Shown here in pieces: positions 1 through 7,592 of a stretch of 64,000 bases of DNA (its first letter is position 1; each line of letters begins with the position of its first letter). A model generated the notes under the pieces. The model searched no databases. It was not told the origin of the DNA and saw only the letters and a list, made by a program, of their open reading frames with translations. Source of the stretch: Streptomyces sp. A0958 (GTDB lineage Bacteria; Actinomycetota; Actinomycetes; Streptomycetales; Streptomycetaceae); the NCBI RefSeq assembly GCF_004795035.1, contig NZ_SSBK01000002.1, positions 1-64,000 of the forward strand. The letters are read 5' to 3'. The translations under genes and the position numbers were made by a program.

Positions 1-244
1 ATCACCCCGGCCAGGAACCCCGCGTTGGGGTCGCTCGCGTCGACCCGGGGCACCGGCAGCGCGAGCGAGGTCCCGCGCACGTCGCGCCCCGCAGTCCGGT
101 GCCCGCGCCCGGCGCCCCACAGGTGCCGCCCGGCGCGCGGGTGCCCCGGCCGGCCGGGCTCGACGTGCGCGGGACCTCGCTCGCGCTGCCGGTGCCCCGG
201 GTCGACGCGAGCGACCCCAACGCGGGGTTCCTGGCCGGGGTGAT
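1..244. repeat. Perfect 84-bp inverted repeat at the window edge
   Basis: Bases 1-84 are the exact reverse complement of bases 161-244, separated by a 76-bp loop; identity stops abruptly at base 85. The right arm is normal coding sequence of the kinase gene that follows (the LPVPRVDASDP region). The left arm read forward gives an arginine-rich translation unlike the family. A copied and inverted piece of a gene at the very edge of the sequence is typical of a fold-back artefact at a contig end, although a real palindrome continuing upstream cannot be excluded. Confidence 0.95.
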
Positions 245-1097
245 GGCGTCGGCGCCCGCCGAACTGATCGCCGCGTTGCAGGCGGTTCCGGCCGCCTCGC
301 TGGAGACCCGGCTGCGCGAACTGCGGGCGTACCTGGAGATGGGCGACCTCGGCGCGGCCGTCAAGACCCTGACGGCGCTGGCAGGACAGCACCCGGACGA
401 CTGGCGGGTGGTCTGGTACCGGGGCCTCACCTCCCTGGTGACCGGCGACAGGGAGAACGCGGCGCTGTCGTTCGACGCGGTGTACGACGCGTTTCCCGGG
501 GAGCCGGCGCCCAAGCTGGCCCTCGGCATCTGCGCGGAGGTGCTGGGTCAGCTGGACAACGCCGCCGAGTACTACCGGCTGGTGTGGATGACCGATCCCA
601 GCTTCGTGAGCGCGGCGTTCGGCCTGGCCCGGGTGCAGATCGCGGCCGGGGACCGCACCGCGGCGGTCCGGACGCTGGAGTCGGTGCCCGAGGCGTCGAT
701 CCACTTCACCGCGGCCCGGGTGGCCGCGGTCCGGGCCCGGCTGCGTGAACGGGGCCCGGACGAGCCGCTGCTGACGGACCTGATGGCCGCGTCGGCGCAG
801 GTGTCGGGGCTCGCGGGGCTGGGGCTCGACGCGGTGCGGCGGGAGCAGTTGTCGACCGAGGTGCTGGGCACCGCGCTCGACTGGGTACTCTCCGGTAGCC
901 CTTCGGGCCCGCAGCCGGCCGTCAACGCCGGACCGCACGGCCCGGGGACGCTGCTCGGCAGCGAGCTGGACGAGCGCGGACTGCGTTTCGGTCTGGAGCG
1001 CGCGTACCGGATGCTCGCCCGGCTCGCGGAGCCCGGCGCCGAGAGGATCGAACTGGTGGAGCGGGCCAACCGCTTCCGCCCCCGAACGTGGGTGTGA
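3..1097 (+). CDS. PknG-type Ser/Thr protein kinase, C-terminal TPR part (5' end missing)
   Basis: Only the end of the gene is present. The reliable part (from about base 85) has a Pro-rich linker, the segment LPVPRVDASDPNAGFLAG and a run of helical TPR-like repeats (for example LRAYLEMGDLGAAVKTLTAL and YRLVWMTDPSFVSAAFGLAR). This is the layout of PknG after its kinase domain, where the TPR region mediates dimerisation and substrate contact. The kinase catalytic domain must lie outside the window. The first 84 bases translate in frame but come from the inverted repeat and should not be trusted. The stop codon lies 2 bp before the start of the PP2C phosphatase, so kinase and phosphatase are probably co-transcribed. 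The family call rests on recalled similarity of this tail, since no catalytic motif is visible. Confidence 0.75.
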   Translation, partial: HPGQEPRVGVARVDPGHRQRERGPAHVAPRSPVPAPGAPQVPPGARVPRPAGLDVRGTSLALPVPRVDASDPNAGFLAGVMASAPAELIAALQAVPAASLETRLRELRAYLEMGDLGAAVKTLTALAGQHPDDWRVVWYRGLTSLVTGDRENAALSFDAVYDAFPGEPAPKLALGICAEVLGQLDNAAEYYRLVWMTDPSFVSAAFGLARVQIAAGDRTAAVRTLESVPEASIHFTAARVAAVRARLRERGPDEPLLTDLMAASAQVSGLAGLGLDAVRREQLSTEVLGTALDWVLSGSPSGPQPAVNAGPHGPGTLLGSELDERGLRFGLERAYRMLARLAEPGAERIELVERANRFRPRTWV

Positions 1098-1099
1098 AC

Positions 1100-2326
1100 A
1101 TGTCGCAGAACCACCAGGAGACGGCCTTGCCGAGGTGTCCCGGCTGCGAGGAGCCGTTGGAGCAGGGCGACCTGTTCTGCGGTGCGTGCGGGTACGACCT
1201 GTCGGCCGTGCCCGAGCCGCCGCAGGACCGCCCGACGGTCGCCATCGTCACGCCGGGCGCCGGTGCGCCGGGTGCGGCCGCCCCGTCCGGGGCCCGTTCC
1301 GAGGGGCCCGCCGGCTCCGGGGACTTCGAGCTGGCCGCCCCGGGGGCCGCGCCCGATCCGCGTATGTCCCCGAAGCCTGCGCCGGTCGCGGCACCGGCCC
1401 CGGCGGCCGGGGGCAAGGTGTGTGTGGCCTGCCGGGCCGGGCGGGTCGACGGCGACGGCTACTGCGAGAACTGCGGCCACGCGCAGCCGCGCGAGCGCGA
1501 CCACATGGAGCAGGAGCTCGGTTCGGTCGCCGCGGTCAGCGACCGGGGCCTGCGCCACCACCGCAACGAGGACTCGTTCGCGGTGTCGACGACCGCCCTG
1601 CCGGACGGCTCGGCGGCCGTCGTGGCGATCGTGTGCGACGGGGTGTCGTCGGCCAGCCGGCCCGACGAGGCCTCGGCGGCGGCGGCGAGCGCGGCCAACG
1701 AGTCCCTGCTCGACACGCTGCCGCGCGGCACGCATCCGCAGCAGGCGATGCACGAGGCGATCGTGGCGGCCTCGGAGTCGGTCAACCGGCTGGCCCAGGA
1801 CCCGGGCCGGGAGCACGAGCCGCACCGCCACCAGAACGCCCCGGCGTGCACGTTGGTCGGCGCGGTGATGGCGAGTGGCCTGCTGGTCGTCGGCTGGGTC
1901 GGCGACAGCCGCGTGTACTGGGTGCCCGAGGACCGCTCCGCCGCGCCCGCCCGGCTGACCGAGGACGACTCCTGGGCCGCGCAGATGGTCGCGACGGGCC
2001 TGATGAACGAGGCGGAGGCGTACGCGGACGAGCGCGCCCACGCCATCACGGGGTGGCTCGGCGCCGACGCCTACGAACTGGAGCCGCACACGGCCTCGTT
2101 CAAACCGGACCGGCCGGGCCTCGTGGTGGTCTGCACGGACGGGCTGTGGAACTACGCGGAGTCCGCGTCCGACATGGCCGCCGCGATGCCCGAGGACGCG
2201 TACCAACGGCCGCTGCACGCCGCCCAGGTGCTGGTGGGGCACGCCCTGGACGGCGGGGGCCACGACAACGTGACAGTGGCCCTGCTGCCGTTCGCCGTAT
2301 CACCGCAAAAGGCAGGCTCCGCCTGA
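1100..2326 (+). CDS. PP2C-family Ser/Thr phosphatase with N-terminal zinc ribbons
   Basis: A soluble protein of 408 residues that should remove phosphate from Ser/Thr targets of the adjacent PknG-like kinase. Two short CxxC zinc-ribbon pairs lie near the N terminus (CPGC/CGAC, then CVAC/CENC around residue 115), joined by an Ala/Pro-rich linker. The PP2C domain follows with its metal-binding motifs: RNEDSF, CDGVSS, GWVGDSRVYW, CTDGLW and GGHDNVTV. The ATG at 1100 is preferred over the in-frame GTG at 1088 because the latter overlaps the upstream gene. It begins 2 bp after the kinase stop. Zinc ribbons recur in the FHA protein two genes downstream, which suggests parts of one signalling complex. 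Confidence 0.9.
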   Translation: MSQNHQETALPRCPGCEEPLEQGDLFCGACGYDLSAVPEPPQDRPTVAIVTPGAGAPGAAAPSGARSEGPAGSGDFELAAPGAAPDPRMSPKPAPVAAPAPAAGGKVCVACRAGRVDGDGYCENCGHAQPRERDHMEQELGSVAAVSDRGLRHHRNEDSFAVSTTALPDGSAAVVAIVCDGVSSASRPDEASAAAASAANESLLDTLPRGTHPQQAMHEAIVAASESVNRLAQDPGREHEPHRHQNAPACTLVGAVMASGLLVVGWVGDSRVYWVPEDRSAAPARLTEDDSWAAQMVATGLMNEAEAYADERAHAITGWLGADAYELEPHTASFKPDRPGLVVVCTDGLWNYAESASDMAAAMPEDAYQRPLHAAQVLVGHALDGGGHDNVTVALLPFAVSPQKAGSA

Positions 2327-2414
2327 AACAGGCGGTTTACCCCTTCCCACCTTCGACGCCTTTGTCCGTACATCTGTCTTCATCTGACACATGGAGCCTC
2401 AAGGAGCCGATCAG

Positions 2415-3758
2415 ATGGCCAACTTCTCCAAGTCGAACGTGCCGCAGTTCTCCGTCGAGGTGTACCAGAACGAATTCCTGCCCGAGGGCGGCCGTGAGGT
2501 CAACGGCATCATCACGGTCACCTCGACCGGGGGCGGCACCACCGGGGGTGTGCCGCTGGCGGGGGCGCACGCGCCGGGGCGGGCCACCGGCGCCGCCGTG
2601 GTGATCATGGTGGACTGCTCCGGTTCGATGGACTACCCGCCTACGAAGATGCGCAACGCCCGCGACGCGACGGCGGCGGCCGTGGACACCCTGCGCGACG
2701 GCACCTCGTTCGCCGTGGTCGCCGGTACGCATGTGGCCAAGGAGGTCTACCCGGGCAACGGCCGGCTCGCCGTCGCCGATGCGCAAACCCGGGCCCAGGC
2801 CAAGGAGGCGCTGCGCCGGCTGAGCGCGGGCGGCGGTACGGCGATCGGGACCTGGCTGCGGCTGGCGGACCGGCTGCTCGGCGCCGCCGACGTGGACATC
2901 CGGCACGGCATCGTGCTGACGGACGGGCGCAACGAGCACGAGTCGCCGCAGGACCTGCGCGCGGCGCTGGACGCCTGCGCGGGGCGGTTCACCTGTGACG
3001 CCCGCGGGGTCGGCACCGACTGGGAAGTGAAAGAAGTCACAGCCATCGCCTCGGCGCTGCTCGGCACGGCCGACATCGTCGCCGACCCGGCGGGGCTCGC
3101 GGCGGACTTCACGCACATGATGGAGAACGCCATGGGCAAGGAGGTCGCGGACGTCGCGCTGCGGCTGTGGACCCCGGTCGGCGTGGAGATCAAGTTCGTG
3201 AAGCAGGTCGCGCCGACGGTCGCCGACCTGACCGACCGCCGCACCGAGGCGGGCCCCAGAGCCGGGGACTACCCCACGGGTTCCTGGGGCGACGAGTCCC
3301 GCGACTACCACGTGTGCGTCCGGGTGCCGGAGGCCGGAATCGGTCAGGAGATGCTCGCGGCCCGGGTCTCGCTGGTCCTCCCCGACCCGGCGGGCGGGGC
3401 GCCGCAGACCCTGTCGCAGGGCCTGGTGCGGGCGGTGTGGACGGACGACATGGTGGCGTCGACCTCGATCAATCCGCAGGTCGCGCACTACACGGGTCAG
3501 GCCGAACTGGCGCAAGTCATCCAGCAGGGTCTTGATGCCCGCAAGTCGGGAGACTTCGACGGCGCCACGGCCAAACTGGGCCGTGCGGTGCAGTTGGCGT
3601 CGGCGTCCGGGAACGAGGACACTGCGAAACTGCTTTCGAAGGTGGTAGACGTCGTCGACGCGGCGACGGGTACTGTGCGACTGAAGGCGAAGGTCGCGGA
3701 AGCGGACGAGATGACCCTCGAAACCCGCTCCACGAAGACGGTTCGCGTCAAGAAATAA
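2415..3758 (+). CDS. vWA-domain protein of the kinase/phosphatase/FHA cluster
   Basis: A cytoplasmic protein of 447 residues with no signal peptide. A von Willebrand A domain carries the MIDAS metal site DCSGSMD at about residues 74-80, followed by the conserved Thr/Asp region (VLTDGRNEH). The C-terminal half is a beta-rich region followed by a helical segment. Start: ATG 2415 has AAGGAG nine bases upstream, whereas ATG 2391 has no ribosome site. vWA proteins encoded beside PP2C, FHA and STK genes occur across actinobacteria as phosphorylation-dependent scaffolds. The precise ligand here cannot be read from sequence. Confidence 0.85.
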   Translation: MANFSKSNVPQFSVEVYQNEFLPEGGREVNGIITVTSTGGGTTGGVPLAGAHAPGRATGAAVVIMVDCSGSMDYPPTKMRNARDATAAAVDTLRDGTSFAVVAGTHVAKEVYPGNGRLAVADAQTRAQAKEALRRLSAGGGTAIGTWLRLADRLLGAADVDIRHGIVLTDGRNEHESPQDLRAALDACAGRFTCDARGVGTDWEVKEVTAIASALLGTADIVADPAGLAADFTHMMENAMGKEVADVALRLWTPVGVEIKFVKQVAPTVADLTDRRTEAGPRAGDYPTGSWGDESRDYHVCVRVPEAGIGQEMLAARVSLVLPDPAGGAPQTLSQGLVRAVWTDDMVASTSINPQVAHYTGQAELAQVIQQGLDARKSGDFDGATAKLGRAVQLASASGNEDTAKLLSKVVDVVDAATGTVRLKAKVAEADEMTLETRSTKTVRVKK

Positions 3759-3864
3759 CCACATGTCCGCATCGATCAGCCGCCCGCCGGTTCAGGTCCG
3801 CCGGGCGGCGGAGCATGACGAATAACGGCCTGCGGGCCGGAGAAGGAGAGGGGGAAGCGCCGAC

Positions 3865-5124
3865 ATGCCGACCTGCCCGAACGGACACCAGTCGGGTTCC
3901 GAGGACTGGTGCGAGGTCTGCGGCCACCGCATGACCGGGCCGGGCGCGCCTGCGGGTGCGGTCCCCCCGCCTCCTCCGCCGCCCGCGCGCGGTTACGGAT
4001 ACCCGCAGCCCCACGACCCGGACGCGACGGCCCAGGCCGAGCTGTGCCCGCAGTGCCGCACGCCGAGGGAACCGATGGCGCCGTACTGCGAGGAGTGCCG
4101 CTGGAACTTCCTCACGAACACCGCGACCTCGTACACCCCGCTGGCCCCGCAGCACGGCGGCCCCGGCCCCGGTGGCCCCGGCCCCGGCCACCATCCGCCG
4201 CCGGGCTTCCCCGCCCAGCAGCCGCCGCAGCAGCAGCGCGACCCGTTCGACTACCAGGGCTCCCGGCCCTCGCAGATGAACCGCTCGGCCGAGCCCCTGT
4301 CCACGGGGCCGGGCCAGCCCGGACCGTTCGGGCAGGGCCCGCAGGGCACGCCGCCGTACCAGCAGGGGCAGCCCGGACACCCCGGACAGCCCGGCCCCCA
4401 GGGCCAGGGCCGGCAGGGGCCGCCGCCTCCGCCCCCGTACCAGCAGGGACCGCAGGGCGGCCCGCAGGGGGCGCCCCCGCCGTACCAGCAGCAGGGTGCG
4501 CCGCACGCCTTCCAGCAGACGGCTCCCCCGCCGGCCCCGCCGCACTCCGACGGTGACGACTGGCTGCTCTCCCCGCCGTCGCAGGCCGCCCAGGGCCCGC
4601 AGTCGCCGATGCAGCAGCCGCCCTTCCCGGGGCAGCAGGGGCCGGGGCAGCAGGGACCGGGGCAGCAGCACGGTCCCGGCCAGGGCCCGGTCCAGGCCCC
4701 GGTCCAGGCCCCGCTGTCCAACAACTGGACGGCGTTCATCGCCCCGGACCGTGAGTACTTCCTCGCGATGATGCAGCGCAGCGGCCCCGAGGCGACCGGG
4801 CTCAACCTGCCCGCGTACTCCCCGGAGCAGCAGCTCGCGCTCACCGGCAGCCAGATCACGATCGGCCGCCGCCGGCACAGCACGGGCGAGTCCCCGGACA
4901 TCGACCTGTCGGTGCCGCCGGAGGACCCGGGCGTCTCGCACCAGCACGCGGTGCTCGTCCAGCAGCCCGACAGCAGTTGGGCCGTGGTCGACCAGAACTC
5001 CACCAACGGCACCACGGTCAACGGTGCCGAGGAGCCGATCCAGCCCTACGTCCCCGTCCCGCTCCAGGACGGCGACCAGGTGCACGTCGGGGCGTGGACG
5101 ACGATCACGATCCGCCGGGACTGA
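3865..5124 (+). CDS. FHA-domain protein with zinc ribbons and Pro/Gln/Gly-rich linker
   Basis: A protein of 419 residues. The N terminus has two zinc-binding clusters (CPNGH...CEVCG and CPQC...CEEC, residues 4-80). A long low-complexity linker of PQG, GQQ and YQQ repeats (about 100-285) leads to a C-terminal FHA domain (about 325-415) with the recognisable core GRR, SHQHAVL, NSTNGTTVNG and DGDQVHVG. FHA domains bind phosphothreonine, so this is the likely reader of marks written by the PknG-like kinase and erased by the PP2C protein. A GGAGAGGGGG ribosome site precedes the ATG. It is the last gene of the cluster, followed by a strong hairpin. Confidence 0.88.
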   Translation: MPTCPNGHQSGSEDWCEVCGHRMTGPGAPAGAVPPPPPPPARGYGYPQPHDPDATAQAELCPQCRTPREPMAPYCEECRWNFLTNTATSYTPLAPQHGGPGPGGPGPGHHPPPGFPAQQPPQQQRDPFDYQGSRPSQMNRSAEPLSTGPGQPGPFGQGPQGTPPYQQGQPGHPGQPGPQGQGRQGPPPPPPYQQGPQGGPQGAPPPYQQQGAPHAFQQTAPPPAPPHSDGDDWLLSPPSQAAQGPQSPMQQPPFPGQQGPGQQGPGQQHGPGQGPVQAPVQAPLSNNWTAFIAPDREYFLAMMQRSGPEATGLNLPAYSPEQQLALTGSQITIGRRRHSTGESPDIDLSVPPEDPGVSHQHAVLVQQPDSSWAVVDQNSTNGTTVNGAEEPIQPYVPVPLQDGDQVHVGAWTTITIRRD

Positions 5125-5141
5125 GACCCGCAGGCGCGCCA

Positions 5142-5180
5142 AGCGGCCGGCGAGGGGCTTTTCGCCCCTCGCCGGCCGCT
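5142..5180 (+). terminator. Hairpin terminator of the kinase/PP2C/vWA/FHA cluster
   Basis: A perfect 17-bp stem (5142-5158 with 5164-5180) with a 5-base loop, lying 17 bp after the FHA stop. There is no T tract, as is common for Streptomyces terminators. Confidence 0.85.
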
Positions 5181-5195
5181 GTGCTGTGCGGTTAG

Positions 5196-5208
5196 TTCGT
5201 ACCGCGAA
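5196..5208. promoter_or_regulatory. Putative MarR operator (TTCG-N5-CGAA)
   Basis: The dyad TTCGTACCGCGAA lies 52 bp upstream of the MarR gene. The same spaced dyad occurs twice upstream of the convergent flavoprotein gene (6901-6913 and 6922-6934). The match of site and spacing between a regulator and its neighbour suggests autoregulation plus target control. Confidence 0.6.
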
Positions 5209-5247
5209 TGTCCGTTCCGGGCGGGCCCGGTCCGCCTCCGCCTGCCG

Positions 5248-5253
5248 TATTCT
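5248..5253 (+). promoter_or_regulatory. -10 element of a probably leaderless promoter
   Basis: TATTCT ends six bases before the ATG at 5260 and no Shine-Dalgarno sequence precedes that ATG. Transcription would therefore begin at or next to the start codon, as in many actinobacterial regulator genes. No clear -35 is seen. Confidence 0.5.
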
Positions 5254-5259
5254 GGGCGA

Positions 5260-5733
5260 ATGCGAAAGGATGAAAACGGGCAGATGGGGATCGCCACCGC
5301 ATTGGTGCGCTCCGCATTCCTGGTGAATGCCGTGTACGCCGATTCCGGCCGCGAGCACGGAATCACCGCCCAGCAGGGCCAGCTGCTCTGCGTCCTGATG
5401 CTGAAGCCGTACGGCATGCGGGAGCTGGGCACCGTGCTGGGTCTGGCGAAGTCCAGCCTCACCGGCCTGGTGGACCGGAGCGTGCAGCGCGGCCTGGTGT
5501 GCCGGGAGGCCGACCCGGAGGACGGGCGCGCGGTGCGGGTCGCACTGACCGGGGCGGGGAGCGAGCTGGCCGAGGTGTTCTACGCCGAGACCCGCCGGCG
5601 GGTGGAGGCGCTGACGGACGGTGTCGACGCCCCCGACCGCGAGCTGCTGGCCGCCCTCCTCGGCCGCCTGGTGCTGGAGAACAAGGTGCCGGTGGTCTTC
5701 CGCGAGTCCTGCGAGAACGCCCCGGGCTGCTAG
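5260..5733 (+). CDS. MarR-family transcriptional regulator
   Basis: A protein of 157 residues, the usual MarR length, with the winged helix at about residues 50-105 (LGTVLGLAKSSLTGLVDRSVQRGLVCREADPEDGRAVRVALT). MarR proteins are dimeric repressors that release DNA on binding small, often phenolic or redox-active, ligands or on cysteine oxidation. Cys residues lie near the C terminus (ESCENAPGC). The gene converges on the flavoprotein gene; the two stop codons share one CTAG at 5730-5733. Matching dyads upstream of both genes make the flavoprotein the likely target. Confidence 0.9.
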   Translation: MRKDENGQMGIATALVRSAFLVNAVYADSGREHGITAQQGQLLCVLMLKPYGMRELGTVLGLAKSSLTGLVDRSVQRGLVCREADPEDGRAVRVALTGAGSELAEVFYAETRRRVEALTDGVDAPDRELLAALLGRLVLENKVPVVFRESCENAPGC

Positions 5734-6851
5734 GCCCTGTCCTGGTCGCGGGTGATTCCGAAGAGTTCGGCGAAGCGGCCGGTGAACAGGTCCTTGCCCT
5801 TGTACGCGCTGACCTGCGCCGCCGGCAGCACGGCCGGGCCGTCCGGCGTGGACAGCTGCCCCACGCCGCCGCCGGGTCCGAGCGGCAGCAGCATCGAGGG
5901 CGGCGACGGCCGGTAGGCGCCCGTCGGGGCCTCGCCGCGCACCTGGGCGAGGACGTTGCCCGCCACCACCTCCGCGTGCTTCATGGCGTACCCGGCCATC
6001 TTGGCCTCGGCCAGGTCGGTGAGGTCGCCGAGGGCGTAGATGTGGTCGTGCCCCACGACGTTGAGCCTTTCGGTGACCGGGACACGGCCCTGCGCGTCGC
6101 GGTCGGTGACCCGACCGTCGGCGAGGTAGTCGCCGTTGGAGCGCACGCCGTAGCAGCGGAACCAGAGGTCGGCCTCGATCGTGTCGCCGCCGGTGGTGGT
6201 CACCGTGAACGGCTTCAGGCGCGCCGGTTCGGCCGGCGGCTCGGCGGCGAGCGCGGTACCGAGCCGCAGTTCCACGCCGAGCCCGTCCAGCTGGCGCAGC
6301 AGTTCCTCGCGGAGCTCCGGCAGGAAGCCCGGCATCAGCTCCTCGGCCGGGTCGGTGACGACCACGTGCTTCTCGGGCCAGACCGCCTTGATCTCGCCGG
6401 ACAGTTCGAGCCCGACCGGTCCGGCGCCGGCGATCAGCACCCGTCCGGCGGCGGCGAGTTCGGCGTGGGCGTCGCGTATCCGGGCCAGCGCCTCGCCGGA
6501 GAGGTCGGTGTCCGTCTTGGCGGGGAACGGGTAGTCGGAGCCGGTGGCGAGCACCAGGTAGTCGGCGGCGATCCGCTCGCCGGAGGCCAGGGTGACGCCG
6601 CCCGGGTCCGCGGCGACGGCCCGTTCGCGGCGGACGGTGCCGCGCTTCAGCAGGGTGTCGTACGGGAAGAAGATGTTCTCCGCCCAGTCGGGGCGGACCA
6701 GTGCCCGCAGTGATCCCGCCGCGTGGACGAATGCGTCCTTGGGGTCGATGAGCACTACATCGGTTTCCTCGTCGAGCGCCTTGGCGACCGCCGCGCCGCC
6801 ATATCCGCCGCCGATGACCACGACGGTGCGACGGGCCGTTCCGTTGTCCAT
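5730..6851 (-). CDS. FAD/NAD(P)-dependent oxidoreductase, AMID/FSP1-like
   Basis: A protein of 373 residues in the pyridine-nucleotide disulphide oxidoreductase fold. The N-terminal Rossmann motif VVVIGGGYGG binds FAD. The segment VLIDPKDAFVHAAGSLRALVRPDWAENIFFPY is characteristic of the AMID/FSP1 quinone-reductase group. The second dinucleotide motif VLIAGAGPVGLELSGEI follows near residue 150, and YALGDLTDL is the C-terminal FAD motif. It probably transfers electrons from NAD(P)H to a quinone-like acceptor. Start: ATG 6851 gives the family N terminus; upstream in-frame ATGs (6881, 6908) fall in the promoter/operator. Two dyads upstream match the site before the MarR gene. Confidence 0.85.
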   Translation of the reverse strand: MDNGTARRTVVVIGGGYGGAAVAKALDEETDVVLIDPKDAFVHAAGSLRALVRPDWAENIFFPYDTLLKRGTVRRERAVAADPGGVTLASGERIAADYLVLATGSDYPFPAKTDTDLSGEALARIRDAHAELAAAGRVLIAGAGPVGLELSGEIKAVWPEKHVVVTDPAEELMPGFLPELREELLRQLDGLGVELRLGTALAAEPPAEPARLKPFTVTTTGGDTIEADLWFRCYGVRSNGDYLADGRVTDRDAQGRVPVTERLNVVGHDHIYALGDLTDLAEAKMAGYAMKHAEVVAGNVLAQVRGEAPTGAYRPSPPSMLLPLGPGGGVGQLSTPDGPAVLPAAQVSAYKGKDLFTGRFAELFGITRDQDRA

Positions 6852-6899
6852 GCCGATTCCCATCCCTGAATGAGCACGCATAAGTGCGCACATAATGTA

Positions 6900-6935
6900 G
6901 TTCGCCAAACGAACATAATGGTTCGCGTCACGAAC
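6900..6935. promoter_or_regulatory. Double MarR-type operator upstream of the flavoprotein gene
   Basis: Two GTTCG-N5-CGAAC dyads lie at 6900-6914 and 6921-6935 with centres 21 bp apart, two helical turns, so two dimers would bind the same DNA face. The minus-strand sequence just downstream contains ACATTATG as a possible -10. Confidence 0.65.
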
Positions 6936-7015
6936 TGTAAAGCGCTCACGCCGTCGCCCCGGCGGAATCGCCCGGGGCCCCTCCGGGCGGCCGGTGCGTC
7001 TGCGACCATGGACGG

Positions 7016-7420
7016 GTGACTGAGAATCCGCGCGACACGCTGCAGGAGCTGACCTTCTACGAGCAGGTCGGCGGCGAGGAGACCTTCAGGCGCCTGGTCC
7101 ACCGCTTCTACCAGGGCGTTGCCGACGACCCGCTGCTGCGGCCGATGTATCCGGAGGAGGATCTCGGGCCGGCCGAGGAGCGGTTCGCGCTCTTCCTCAT
7201 GCAGTACTGGGGCGGTCCGCGCACCTACAGCGACCGGCGCGGGCACCCCCGGCTGCGGATGCGGCACGCGCCGTTCCGGGTGGACCGCGCCGCGCACGAC
7301 GCCTGGCTGAGCCACATGCGCGTGGCCCTCGACGAACTGGGCCTGGCGCCCGAGCACGAGCGCCAGCTGTGGGACTATCTCACCTATGCGGCCGCCTCGA
7401 TGGTGAACACCGATGACTGA
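7016..7420 (+). CDS. Group II truncated haemoglobin (globin)
   Basis: A protein of 134 residues, the usual length for a group II truncated globin. Features seen are FYEQVGGEETFRRLVHRFYQ at the N terminus (B helix with the B10 Tyr), YWGGPRTYSDRRGHPRLRMRHAPF with the proximal His, and AHDAWL carrying the group II Trp at G8. Proteins of this kind bind oxygen and deal with NO or act in redox metabolism. It starts with GTG 7016; no good ribosome site is visible. It is divergent from the flavoprotein gene, and the region between them holds the MarR-type dyads, so shared control is possible but unproven. Confidence 0.88.
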   Translation: MTENPRDTLQELTFYEQVGGEETFRRLVHRFYQGVADDPLLRPMYPEEDLGPAEERFALFLMQYWGGPRTYSDRRGHPRLRMRHAPFRVDRAAHDAWLSHMRVALDELGLAPEHERQLWDYLTYAAASMVNTDD

Positions 7421-7450
7421 GAAGCGGTCACAGGGCGAGCGAAGACGTGC

Positions 7451-7478
7451 GGTATCCGGTACTCCGCGACCGGATACC
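7451..7478 (+). terminator. Hairpin after the globin gene
   Basis: A perfect 10-bp stem (7451-7460 with 7469-7478) with an 8-base loop and no T tract, 30 bp after the globin stop. Confidence 0.6.
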
Positions 7479-7592
7479 GGTCACAATCCCATCAAGTTGT
7501 ACCCGTAAGCGGTTTCCACGAGCAGCGGCCGTCTGACAGCATCCAGGCAACGCCGGGGGCGGGCGTTGCGTGAGTGGTGACTAGGGGGCCAG

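Noticed and set aside
2..529. Long open frame on the minus strand at the window start
   Set aside because: It is antisense to the kinase gene and is kept open by GC-rich codon bias and by the inverted repeat; its product is Arg/Ser/Ala-rich with no motif.
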